DNA of 64,000 nucleotides, taken from positions 4,340,001 through 4,404,000 of the forward strand of contig CM056877.1 in NCBI GenBank assembly GCA_029876055.1, in the 5' to 3' direction. Below the pieces are notes generated by a model that made no database searches, was not told the origin of the DNA, and saw only the letters and a list, made by a program, of their open reading frames with translations. Position 1 is the first letter of the stretch, and the number at the start of each line of letters is the position of its first letter. The DNA comes from Madurella fahalii. Its lineage: Eukaryota; Ascomycota; Sordariomycetes; Sordariales. Below are positions 45,619 to 56,744 of the stretch, one piece after another. Position numbers and translations under genes: made by a program.

Positions 45619-47251
45619 ATGGACGGCGTTGAGATGGAAATGGATATGGGAAGCAGGGCAACTATAGAGGAGACCCTGACTCTAACCCCAACCTCGGCTT
45701 CAGCTTCAGCTCCGGCCCCGACTTCGGCTTCAGCTTCGGCTTCGGCTTCAGCTCCGCAACCACTTCGGCCTCCCCGTACAACAACCAGCTACGTAAGCAA
45801 CAGTCAAAGAAGGTCTCAAGGGTCTACCCAGGCTTAACAGACCTATAGCAATAGCAACCAGCCAAACCACCCTGCTTTAGAAGACTTTGACAATTTAGTT
45901 AACAAGCTCTTTGTCTTTGTACCAACTGGAAGTAAGGATAGAGCTCGAAGCCTAGCGAAAGAAATACAACAAGCCTACTGAAAGGCCGTCATGGTACCCG
46001 GGTTAGTCTCAACAGTTACCTTGCCTAGCTTTCGAAAGGTAGTGGCCGAGGAAGTGAGAGCAGCTCTCCGAGAGACCTAGCCGACTAAGCTGATCCAACC
46101 GACCCGAACTTGGGCTGATATTGCCCGGGGAAATCTAACTACCCCAACCTTAGCCCAGCCAGCTAAGGTGATCCCAGCGAAGGCAAGCCGTGAGATTTTA
46201 GTCAAAAGTAGTGGCCTATCATCCGACTTAGCTAAGTGAAGCCCACTCGAAATTGTCCAAGCAGTTAATCAAGCCTCGAATCGAAAAGGGGCTGTAGGAG
46301 CCCGGAAGCTCCCTAGTGGAGATACAGTCATTACCTTCTCAGATCTAGCTACCCGAGACTGGCACTCTTCTAACAACAACTGGATCCAGCAAGCCTTTGG
46401 GGTCCAGGCGAAGGAGGCCTAAAGGACTTTTGCAGTCCTAGTCAAAGGACTTCGACAGAAGGATCTTCAAGGGGTTACAGAGCTAGAGTTTGGCCAAGAC
46501 CTAGGTCTAAAATCACTCAACAAAGTCAAATTTCAGTACCCGAAGGACCAAAACCTCATCTAGGTAACGGTCTTAGTTACCCTCACCAACCAACAAGAGG
46601 CCAAAACAGTTTGTGATTCAGGGGTAATTTTCAGACCATAGATCTTCAACTGTGAGTCCTACTAGGCTCCTCTACAGCCAACTCAGTGCTTTAAATGCTG
46701 GAAATGGGGGCACACTAGCCGGTACTGTAAAAAGGAGGCCTTGTGTCCGAGGTGCAGAACAGGGGCCTATGGCCCTGGTGGGAGAGAGGGTGAGGCTCAA
46801 TGCCCTACTCTTTCTAACTACCAGCTACCTTGCAAATGCCCGACCTACAGAGGACGACATCCAGCCTGGGATAGGGAGTGCCCAGAGAGGGTAAAAGTGA
46901 AGACGACAGCTAAGGAAGCCTACTAATACCGCCCACGAACCTTCGAATCAGCCGCTCTCCCAACTACTGGAACTCTTCTTTTCAACTTCGTCGTCGAAGA
47001 CGGCCACTACCAAGGCAACGGACCGGCTCGGAAGCGGGGAAGACCTATCTATATCCAACAAGCCTCCCAAGATCCAAGGCAAGGCCGGCTCTCTTTCCCA
47101 GTAGTCCAAGCCCCAACCTGGCCTACAAGGTCTAGTCCCCAGCCCAGCTCCCAGTCCAGCTCCCAGCCTAGCTCCCAGCCCAGCTCCCAACTCAACCTCC
47201 AACCTACTGAAACCCAGCAGCAGAATACTTCTATTGAACCTACACTTTGAT
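45619..47251 (+). pseudogene. LINE ORF1 (gag-like, zinc knuckles)
   Basis: Starts MDGVEMEMDMGSRATIEETL, followed by a Ser/Ala/Pro low-complexity tract. The C-terminal part holds QCFKCWKWGHTSRYCKKEAL, then CPRCRTG, then CKCPTYRGRHPAWDREC, the three CCHC knuckles usual for Tad-type ORF1 proteins that bind the element RNA. It is interrupted by several TAG/TGA codons that fit TGG or CAG precursors, and ends at a TGA near 47,249 that overlaps the start of ORF2. Confidence 0.85.
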
Positions 47252-50200
47252 GGGGTTACAATACTGTTATGGAATACTGGAGAAAACAAACTAGTCCTAG
47301 AAATACTTTTGGAGGAAGCTAAGTTCGATCTCCTAGCTATCCAGGAGCCGTAGATCAACAATTTTACCAAGTCTACTTACTGCTCTCGAAGTAGCCGATA
47401 CTATCTAGTCTTTGAACTAGAAGGTAGAGCAGCTATCTTCGTCCACAAGAGGATCGATATCAACCAGTGGGAATACGAGTCGTCAAAGTACTGGTGCTAG
47501 GTATGTTTTTCAGGAGAGGAGCTAGGGAATAGAGGTGGCCTCGAGGTCTGGTCGGTATACAACCCCCCTTCAGTTAAGACGATACCTAGGGAACTGCTAG
47601 AAAGGCAAAAACCAGCCTATCCAGTAGTTCTCGTAGGGGATTTCAACCTCCACCACCCCTTATAGGATCAGTTCGATCAGTACGACCCAGATTCGGAAGC
47701 TCTACTTTAACTAGCAGCCTCTTGGGACCTCGACCTTATTACTCCCCGAGGTACTATTACCCGAACCCCTCGGGGGAACCAACGGGGTAGACCGTCAACA
47801 CTTGACCTTGTCTGGGCCTTAGGGAGTATCCGGTACTCCTACTACGGTATCGAGGAAAAAGGGAAGTCGGATCACTTTCCCCAAGTCTTCGAAATCTACA
47901 TCCATCGGCTACAACTATACCAATAACAGCTACAACCCCCAGGATGGAATTGGAAGAAGATGGATAAACAGAGGGTCCAGGCCGAGGCAGCTCTACTACC
48001 TTCAATACTAGGCCTGGATGACAGAGGCCCCTTCAGACTAATTAATCAAGCTCAGACAGTTGAGGGCCTCGATAGAGCCTTCGATAAGCTCATCAAGGAA
48101 CTAACGAGGATTGCTGCGGTCAGTACTCTACAGAGGAAGGTTAATACAGGGTTCAAAGCTGCTTGGTGGTCCCTAGGGGTTCAAAACAAAGTCAAGGAAG
48201 CCAGAAAGGTTGAACGACTAGCAAGGGAAGTACCAATAGCCTACAACAAAACCCAACTCAACCACAAGCTCAAAGATCTGTCAAAGGCTGTCAGGGAAGC
48301 TAAGACAAAGACGTGGAGGACTACTTTGCAGGAAGCCTCCCACGATATGGCTCTACTTTAGAAGCTTAAACGGTGGGCCAGGTGTAAGAGCTTTAAGCCA
48401 GCCGAACCCCCTAGGCTCCCAGCCTTCGAAGACTCAGCTGGCCTACCTACCATATCAATCCATACCCAGAAGGTTACAGCTCTAGCCAACCGTTTTTTCC
48501 TTGATCCTCTAGCCGACTTATCAGATATTCAAGATCCGGACTTATCCCAACCGTGGGAGCCGAGTTTCGAAATCAGCCAAACCGTCACCCCTGAGGATAT
48601 TAGGGAGGTCATAGCCAAAGCTTCACCCTGGAAAGCTCCAGGCAACGACCATCTACCAACAGGCCTACTTAAGGCCTGTGGGCAGCCACTCAATAGAGTC
48701 TTAACATTCCTCGCTCAAAGGTACTTCGAACTAAGGTGGTTCCCACAGAGACTCAAAGAGGCTGCTGTCACAGTTCTTCCGAAGGCCGGGAAGAAGCCAT
48801 CTGACTACCGTACCCCAGGAGGCTATAGGCCAATTTCCCTACTACCTACCGTTGGGAAGGTAATCGAGGCAGTGGTTACAAAGAGGGTTACTGAGGTGGC
48901 TGAAGCTTACGGCCTACTACCTGACGAACAAATGGGGAACCGAGAAAATAGGTCAACGGAACTAGCAATCCGGCTAGTTGTGGCCTAGGTACGCGAGGCC
49001 TGGAGGCAACAAGCTACAGCCTCCCTACTGCAGTTAGATCTCACGGGAGCGTTTGATAGAGTCAACTATACCCGGCTTCTAACCACACTTCGGGATCAAG
49101 GCTTCTCCCAGTGGCTAGTCTACTGGGTAAGAGCCTAGCTCACTAGCCGTAAAGCTACCCTCTTCTTTGATGGCCAACAGGCTCAATAGTCCGATATTAG
49201 GGTAGGGGTCCCACAGGGTTCACCCCTATCCCCTATCCTCTTTATCCTCTATATAGCTTCGCTGTATAAGATACTGAAGGAGAAACACCCTGAAATCGGA
49301 CTAGTGGACTTTGCAGACGATACAAATCTCTTAGCTTTTAGGAAGAGCCCGAAGGTCAACTGCTGACAACTAGAAAGAGCTTAGGCTACTTGTGTGCAGT
49401 GGGCGAAGGCCTATGGCATGGACTTTAACCCGGCAAAGAGCGAACTGATCCACTTCAACAAAGGCCGATCCCACTAGGCCGACCCTCTCCAACTAACTTG
49501 CCCGGCTGAGCAAGGCTATACCATGATCTACCCTGTGTCCAACGTAAGATTCCTAGGGGTGTGGCTTGATTGGAGGCTCAACTAAAGGGCTTGATCAGAG
49601 CTAGAGAGGTATATACTAAGTGTGTCCGGAGCGCTATAGCCTTTGGAGCTACCAACTACCACCAGCCTACAACAGTCGACGGCCGGCCCCAGGGTATAGC
49701 AGCGAGGTTGATCAAAGCTCAGTCAAGGAGCCTTAGGATAGTAGCCGGGGCCTACAAGGCTACTCCTATCCGAAACCTAGAGACAGAGATTTGGGTGCCA
49801 CCGCTGGACCTATATCTCAACAAGAGACTCGCCGACTTCGAAACCCGGCTACAGACCCCCATTCTACAAGCTGGGGAAGGCCGAGAGGCCCCAAGGTGCC
49901 CACCAAGCTCCCTGATCCAAGAGGCTTGCAACAGGCTATATAGGAGATTCCGGGGACGGGGGCGAGGCCGTAGAGCTCCATTACCACAACAGCTGACAAT
50001 GTCAGAAAAAGCTGCTATTACTATCAGCCAGTGGGTGGGCCAAACCCAGACCCAGAGTCAGAGCCAGGACCAGAATCAGAGTCAGGGGTTAGATTAGAGG
50101 CTTATGGTCGAAGAGGCATTAGGCAAGGCTTGGGAAGCACGTTGGAAAAAGGAGGTTAGAAATCGGCCTACTAGGTTGGCTGATGAAGACCCTCCTGAGC

Positions 50201-50631
50201 TACTTTTCACCAATAAGGCTCTTCAAAAGCACCAAGACCTTACTAAAGCCCAGAGCTCCCTACTAGTACAGGCCCGAACGGAGGCTATTAGCCTCTGGGA
50301 CTTCCTTTTTCAGCAGGGGGTTCCAAACCTCCCTACTCTCTACTGTAGCTGTGGGGAGGGTCGGGAAACAGTGGAGCACCTTGTTGTATGGTGCCCGATA
50401 CCACCGAAGCCTAGGACTTGGCCAAGGACAGAAATTCGAACTCACCGAAATCTTAGCCTTGTGTTACAGGGTCAGAGCTCCCGGAACCTCAGGCTGTTAA
50501 GGAGAGTTTTAGGCTGGCTGATGGATTCGGGCCATTTGATGGAGTACAGCCTAGCTCAACGGCTAGAGTTAGAAGCCGAAGAGGCCGAGGAAGAGGAGGA
50601 GGTAGTAGACGAATCTGAAACCGAAGACTAA
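47210..50631 (+). pseudogene. LINE ORF2: endonuclease and reverse transcriptase
   Basis: The frame contains the APE-type endonuclease (FDLLAIQEP; VVLVGDFNLHHP; KSDHFPQV), a linker open from 47,960 to 48,358, and the RT palm (GGYRPISLLPTVGKVIEAVV, GVPQGSPLSPILFILYIASL, DFADDTNLL near 49,312). A C-terminal CSCGEGRETVEHLVVWCP zinc motif lies near 50,350. No RNase H is seen. About ten TAG/TGA codons and a frame change near 49,560 inactivate it. The product of an intact copy would nick the target and copy the element RNA in place. Confidence 0.88.
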
Positions 50632-50833
50632 AAGTCTTCAGGGCCTTATATAAGGTCTTCCTTTCTTTTGCAACTAACTGGCATCTATTACTATTATTTC
50701 CTATTACTTGTTGATATAGGTCTTTCACCTGGCTGTTGTAACACGATTTTCCTATGTATTTAGTAGTAGAAGGTCCAGTACACCCTATCTTGGGTAAAGC
50801 GGTGTAGGAAGAAATAATAATATATAAAGTCAG

Positions 50834-51600
50834 ATCAATCCTATATACAGCTATGATTATACGTCCGGATATTACCTTCACGATCTCGTACCTCGCGTAC
50901 TTCGTAACGAATCCCAGACCGCTCTATAACAAGGTAGCCGATAGAGTTTTACTCTACCTTAAGAGAATAAGCTCCCTGGTGCTCTAGATAGGAGGTAGCG
51001 ATGGCCTCCAAGTCGCTAGTAACGCGTCATTCGTAGATAATACGTTTGATTGTAAAAGCTCCTAGGCGTATGCAATGAAGCTATTTGGTAGGATGATAGG
51101 ATAGTGTATAAACAAGCAGGATATAGTAACGACGTCTACTACAGAGGCTAAGCTCCTCGCTCTCTCGTAGGTAGTAAAGGAGTCACTCTATATAAGCCGT
51201 CTGTTGAAGGATCTAAGTATTTCCCTCGACAACAAGCATATTACGATAGAATATAACAATATACAGACGATATAACTAGTAAACGCAGAGTACGTAGCGT
51301 TCAAGACGAGTCTGAGGCACGTTGATATCCACAACCACTAGCTACGACAAGAAGTTCAGCGAGGCGTAATCAACGTCAAGTACACGAAGAGTGCCGAGAT
51401 AATCGTGGATAGTTTTACAAAGGTACTGAGCAGGGAGAAACACGATCACTTCGTGGCCTAGATGAGCCTCGTAGATGTAGAGGATAGACTGGCAGAGCGT
51501 AGGAAAGTAGAGGATCAGCAGCGGGAGCGCCTAGGTATAGAGGAAGTAGTAGTAAAGGATCACGATGGAGACACCCTGATAGATTACGATTGATCTGACG
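50834..51600 (+). pseudogene. Copia RT end and RNase H, downstream part
   Basis: Resumes directly after the LINE with SILYTAMIIRPDITFTISYL, the end of the copia RT. RNase H follows: VASNASFVDNTFDCKSS, TSTTEAKLLALS and a C-terminal LRHVDIHNHXLRQEVQRGVI (X marks a stop). These are standard copia RNase H motifs. It contains several TAG codons. Confidence 0.82.
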
Positions 51601-51680
51601 GCCTACGATGGATTTGAGCGATTTAAGCGTTTCTAGGCGATTTGAGCCAGTTTCGCCCTACGAGCTCAACTAGGGAGGTG

Positions 51681-51948
51681 TGTTGGAAATAAGGACTGTT
51701 GTCGCAAATGAGCGACCCACTTTATACAGCTGGGGGCACCTACCGACAGGTATCGGATCATATGACGGGTGCTCCCAGGGGTCAACTTCCTGAGCTCCCT
51801 GCTTCCTGAGCGATATCTGCAATATAACCACACAACAACAAGATAGGGTGACTACCCAGCCCATTGATGAGAACCTTCTAGATATGTGTAGATCTGTGCC
51901 CAACGAGCCTGACTAATTAAGTGGGTACCACAGATAGTAGTTCCAACA
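51681..51948 (+). repeat. 3' LTR of the copia element
   Basis: 268 bp, retains the intact TGTTGGAA...TTCCAACA ends. Preceded by the purine tract at about 51,672-51,680. Confidence 0.93.
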
Positions 51949-51953
51949 GGTAT

Positions 51954-52550
51954 ATCCTTCTCGAGAAGGCAGTCTAGGCAGTGCCTTTCCCACGGCCGTC
52001 GTATGATCCAGATCTTTCCTTGAGGACCCTAACCGAAGTGGCATTCATCAGAGAACCGGATATGCCGCCAGTCTTTAGAATCGGGGTACCTCTCGAGCAT
52101 TATCCGCGTATACTCGCAACGGTGTTCGCAGAGAGCTGGGGAGGTATATTTCTTCTCACAGGCGATACACATCCGGAGGTTTAGGTCCTTAACAGCTCGG
52201 CGAACGGTATCGGCAGAAACGTCGATATCGAGGCCCGCAGCTGCCGGGAGTCCAGCCCAAGGAACTGTACGGCCGTCGAACCCGTTATTATCAATAAACC
52301 TCTCGATCTGGGCGAGCATCTCCGGGGTAATCTTTCTCTTACGGCCGCGCGTGTTGGCCGGGTACAGCGAATGGTAGGTGCAGCCGTCCTGAATCCTCGG
52401 CTGGGAGAGAATCCTCCACCCGGTAGCCTTACTTGTGCCGTGAAATCGAAAGACATCGTTGTGGCTGTAGGCAATACGGTGCCTATCGAGGAAGTCGCAG
52501 GTGCCCTGAATACGGGCCTTTTTTGGGGTCATTAAATGCGTATAACCCAT
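51954..52550 (-). pseudogene. Tc1/mariner transposase, N-terminal part
   Basis: From the Met codon near 52,550 (another lies at 52,532) the frame encodes a helix-turn-helix region (MTPKKARIQGTCDFLDRHRI), a Lys/Arg-rich RGRKRKITPEML segment, and reaches the first catalytic Asp in RFSDECHFG. A TAG follows immediately, then the frame continues as GPQGKIWIIRRP to the copia insertion. The last codons before the insertion (EKDIP) overlap the target duplication and continue in frame on the other side of the copia element at 39,120. Confidence 0.85.
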
Positions 52551-52719
52551 GATGACCTTGTTGAAGCTCTTACTACCTTAGAAAATGAGTACAAAGATGG
52601 GAAAGTCGAAGGTTGTGGTGTTTTGTTGGCCATGATGATGTCTGTGGTGGTGGGTGCAGGGGTAAAAACCAGTTTTGCAGTCTCAATTAAATTGCGGGCA
52701 GGGAGAGGCAGCTCAGCTG

Positions 52720-53103
52720 CTACGCCTTGCAATTTGCCAAGACGTATAGAGTAGGGCCGCAAACGCGTTTGGTTGGCTAAGAATAAGATTTGCAAGCAAC
52801 GCGTTGGTGGAACTTGTGGCTTTCGGCCCAACGCGTGCCCAAATGCTTCTGACCAACTTGATATCCCGAACTTCTCCTGTTATTTCCCTCTGATTGTGTT
52901 TTACAGAACCACGCAAGTGAACGTGACGCATCGCAAAAAGGGTAGCATCTCTGCACCAGTTGATCACAGCCCTGCAACTGTCACAGCGGGTACGATCCTT
53001 TCCGCTCTCTACTCGATCCTCCCCCACTACGGGAAGCGGAGCCGGTATCCGACCCCATCAGCTCCTTGATCCTCCGTCACTAAATCGCCTGCGAGAGATT
53101 ACA
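52720..53103. other. Upstream region of the HET/WD40 gene
   Basis: Between the Tc1 terminal repeat and the HET-gene ATG. No gene is seen. The Tc1 end thus lies under 400 bp from the start codon, so promoter effects of the insertion are possible. Confidence 0.45.
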
Positions 53104-56100
53104 ATGCGCCTAATCAACGTCAAGACGTCCAAGCTGGAGGAGTTCCTCGACTACAAAACACCCCCGTACGCTATATTGTCGCACACTTGGGGCGACGACG
53201 GCGAGGAGCTCACGTTCCGCGATGTCGAAGAGGGGAAGATCGATAAAGCCGGCGTTGGGTCGGTCAAGTTCCGGGGAAGCTGTCGACAAGCCGAGAAAGA
53301 TGGCCTCGGATACGTCTGGATTGACACCTGCTGCATTGACAAAACCAACCTGGTGGAGCTTAGCGAGGCCATCAACTCCATGTTCCGGTGGTATCATCGT
53401 GCTTCCCTTTGCTACGCCTACCTGTCTGACGTCCCCGGCGACGATGACCCCCGGAAGCCTGGGTCCAAGTTCCGTACCAGTCGGTGGTTCGGGAGAGGAT
53501 GGACCTTACAGGAGCTGCTTGCACCCAAGCAGTTACGGTTCTACAACTCGGAGTGGGGCTACCTCGGGACCAAGGGAACCATGCGGACTGTTATTGGGAA
53601 AATCACTGGTATTCCCCGTCAGATTCTTCTAGGAATTACCGAATTGCAGAGCGCCAGCGTTGCGCAGCGTATGTCATGGGCTGTGGGGAGAGAGACGAAA
53701 AGGAAGGAAGACCTCGTATACTGCCTTCTGGGCATCTTCGGTGTGACGATGCCGATGATATATGGCGAAGGTGATGACCAGGCCTTCCTCCGGCTACAAG
53801 AACGGATTATGAAGACGACGAGAGATGATTCCATCCTAGCGTGGGGCCTTAGTACCAAAAGATCGCCTGTCAGCGACCCCGATCAAGTCATAGCCGGAAG
53901 AATCTTGGCAACCGCCCCATCAGATTTCGCGAATTCCGGGCATATAGTCTGCCGTGAACATTCTAGCACGTTACTTAGCTCATTCGACATTTCAGGTGGT
54001 AGCCTTCAGCTTTACCTACCGCTGCTCACCACCTCCGCCGGCGGGATAGTTGGGCTGCTGGATTGCGGGCCCGAGCACGATCCACAACAAGTAGTTGGGA
54101 TTCCTCTTGCCCAAACGGCGTCGGGGGTGTCCGACGAGTACGTCAGACCAGGGGGATGCCATGCAGTGTTACAGCCGATAACCGCATCTAGCGCCTCGCC
54201 CAGACGCATCTATATCAGGAACGACAGTCGGAGAGGGCAGCCTGCGGATGCAAGTCGGCGGTACTGGCTCTACGACGCATTTGCGGAAATCAACCTGGAT
54301 TTGGTTGATGTGAGTCCTCCATCCTGCTGGGACCAGGAGCGAGCCATGATCATATCGACACTTGCACCCGCAGATGGTGCTACGCAACCAACCTTGGCCC
54401 GGTTTCGCCATAACGAGGAAGAGTACCCGGATTTTGTGATGCTACTTGAATCCAAACAGCAGGGCAGTTTCGCTGAGCCCCAGTGCCACGTTATGATATG
54501 TCATAGGGATACCTCGCTCCAGGAACTTGCCGGGAAGCTGCAATACGTGGCGGAAAGAGCATCCGGGCAGAGCCGTGCTAGCAATGGATTGCTTCACCTG
54601 CAAGTGACATTGGAGCCTGATAGGCAGCAGCCACTGTTTACCATCAAACCTGAAGCACTATCCCATCCGCCAGATGTCACTGTCGATATCAGTGCAGAGC
54701 TGCAGAAGTCGGACCTGATGCTGGAGCTTGTGGAGATATGGGAAGCCAGAGCGCAAAACAGTGCGGAAATGAAGGATTTGGAACAGAAGGTGGAAGACAA
54801 AAGCAACCGCTTAGAACAAGTCAAGAGAGAGCGGAAGATGGTAGAGGATGAACTAAGAAAGCTTGAAGAGAGGAGGAAGATGCTGGCTGAGGAAGAGAGC
54901 AACGGAGTGGAGGAGATGCGTCTTCTAAGCGAAAGACAAACAGAGGTTAAGAAACAACAGGAGCGGGCGTCTAAACAATGGTCACATGCACGGAAGCGGT
55001 GGGACGAACTCTGCTACATTGACTGGGACGAAAATGGTTACGGTTCAGAAGGAGCGGCCGACTGGACCCCGCTTCAGTGGGCTGCTGAGAACGGCTACGC
55101 CGAGATGGTTAAGCTGCTTCTCGACAAGGGTGCCGACATAGCAGTCGCAAACAAAGACCAGCTTATTTCTCTCCACTCCGTTCTCAATATTCCTTTGCAG
55201 GAAGACAGCCCGGTCAGACCTTTTTACCTGTCATTTCGTGACTTCCTCGTCGATCAGACCAAACGGACCACGAATGAGTTTTGGATAGACGAGGCCATAT
55301 ATCACAGGATACTTGCGGATAAATGTATTCAACTTATGCGCCAACACCTCAAGAAAGATATCTGTGGTCTGCAAGTGCCAGAGAAACGGCGGTCAGAAGT
55401 CGACCAACGAACCATCGATGCCGCTCTGCCGCTCGAGGTCCAGTACGCATGTCAGTACTGGGTTCACCACCTGAAGGAGAGCAAAGGGAGTGTACGGGAT
55501 GGCGGCCCGGTCCACAACTTATTGAAGAGCCATCTCCTTTACTGGCTTGAAGCGCTCAGCCTTTTAGGCCGTATCTCGGAGAGTATCGGCATGGTAGACG
55601 ACTTGTTAGCCCTCGATGTATGTTGCGCCCTTGGACCCCATCTCCGAAACATACTAACATCGCCTTTTAGCCGGGAGATGCCACTGGGGTATCTGCATTT
55701 CTCCGCGATATAAGACGGGTCGTTGTCGGCAGTTGGTCAATTATTAATATAACACCTCTTCAGGTATACGCTTCACCACTTGGGTTCAGCCAGCTTATCG
55801 CCTCGGGGTCATCCGACAAGACCGTTAAGATCTGGGATGCGGCGACGGGGAGATGCGCGCAGACACTCGCGGGACATAGCAACTACGTCTGGTCCGTCGC
55901 GTTCTCGCCCGATTCCAAGCTCATCGCCTCGGGGTCAACCGACCACACCGTTAAGATCTGGGATGCGGCGACGGGGAGATGCGTGCAGACGCTCGAGGGG
56001 CATAGCAACTGCGTCTTTTCTGTTGCGTTCTCGCCTGATTCAAAGCTCATTGCCTCGGGTTCAGCCGACCAGACCGTTAAGATCTGGGATACGGCGACGG

Positions 56101-56744
56101 GGAGATGCGCGCAGACGCTCAAGGGGCATAAAAACTTCGTCTATTCTGTCGTATTCTCGCCCGATTCAAAGCTCATCACCTCGGGGTTAACCGACTGCAC
56201 CGTTAAGATCTGGGATGCAGCGACGGGGAGATGTACGCAGACGCTCGAGGGGCATAGCAACTGCGTCTTTTCTGTCGTGTTCTCGCCCGATTCAAAGCTT
56301 ATCGCCTCGGGGTTATATGACAAGACTGTTAAGATCTGGGATACAGCGACAGGGAGATGCGCGCAGACGCTCGAGGGGCATAGCAAATACGTCTATTCCG
56401 TCGCGTTCTCGCCCGATTCAAAGCTTATCGCCTCGGGGTCAGCCGACCACACCGTTAAGATCTGGGATGCGGCGACGGGGAGATGCGTGCAGACGCTCGA
56501 GGGGCATAGCAACTGCGTCTATTCTGTCGCGTTCTCGCCCGATTCAAAGCTCATTGCCTCGGGGTCAGTCGACCACACCGTTAAGATCTGGGATGCGGCG
56601 ACAGGGAGATGCACACAGACGCTCGAGGGGCATAGCAAATACGTCTATTCCGTCGCGTTCTCGCCCGATTCAAAGCTCATCGCCTGGGGGTCAGCCGACC
56701 ACACCATTAAGATCTGGGATGCGGCGACGGGGAGATACACGTAG
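53104..56744 (+). CDS. HET - coiled-coil - ankyrin - WD40 protein lacking NACHT
   Basis: Exon 1 runs 53,104-55,617 (838 codons) and exon 2 55,671-56,744. The 53-bp intron starts GTATGT, contains the branch site ACTAAC and ends TTTTAG; its removal keeps the frame. Start MRLINVKTSKLEEF is the standard HET beginning. Domains: HET (residues 1 to about 260: LSHTWGDD, YVWIDTCCIDK, WFGRGWTLQELLAP); an uncharacterised middle; a coiled coil (about 530-640, many Glu/Lys/Arg); one ankyrin repeat (about 652-685: WTPLQWAAENGYAEMVKLLL). The linker found after NACHT in HET-E/HET-D proteins follows (PFYLSFRDFLVD, KDICGLQVP, PLEVQYACQYWVHHL), then a WD40 array from about residue 880. HET domains trigger cell death on non-self contact, and in HET-E/D the WD40 part reads the partner. 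The NACHT switch is missing, with coiled coil and ankyrin in its place. A TAG at 56,742 ends the protein in the eighth WD unit, giving 1,195 residues. Alternatives: a functional NACHT-less receptor, or a chimera on its way to decay. Confidence 0.85.

Larger units (their letters stand above)
45010..50819 (+). mobile_element. Tad-type LINE (non-LTR retrotransposon)
   Basis: Inserted in the copia RT with a 14-bp target duplication, ATATATAAAGTCRG, at 44,996-45,009 and 50,820-50,833 (one G/A difference). It has a 5' untranslated region, ORF1 with three zinc knuckles, and ORF2 with an endonuclease and RT. The 3' end is TGGGTAAAGCGGTGTAGGAA followed by GAAATAATA, without a poly-A tail. Full-length but inactivated by TAG/TGA codons. 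Much less mutated than the copia host. Confidence 0.92.
39121..51948 (+). mobile_element. Full-length Ty1/copia retrotransposon with nested insertions
   Basis: Two 268-bp LTRs (39,121-39,388 and 51,681-51,948) begin TGTTGGAAAT and end TTCCAACA, the 5' copy being mutated to TTCCAATA. The target duplication GGTAT flanks the whole (39,116-39,120 and 51,949-51,953). A purine tract, GGGAGGTG, precedes the 3' LTR. Internal coding on the plus strand follows gag, protease, integrase, RT, RNase H, the copia order. Three solo LTRs and a LINE have inserted into it. The element's own length without them is about 5.8 kb. Confidence 0.93.
38503..52719 (-). mobile_element. Tc1/mariner-type DNA transposon, split by a copia element
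   Basis: Inverted ends of about 45 bp flank the element: left 38,503-38,547 and right 52,672-52,719 share the core CTCCCTGCCCGCAATTTAAT plus TGAGACTGCAAAAC. The transposase is coded on the minus strand and is interrupted by the copia element at 39,121-51,948. Without that insertion the element is about 1.4 kb, normal for the superfamily. The TA target dinucleotide is not obvious at the left end because the solo LTR abuts it. Confidence 0.85.

Noticed and set aside
52720..53103. A further exon of the HET gene upstream of 53,104
   Set aside because: The open frame extends to 52,960, but MRLINVKTSKLEEF is the conserved HET start and the upstream residues show no similarity.
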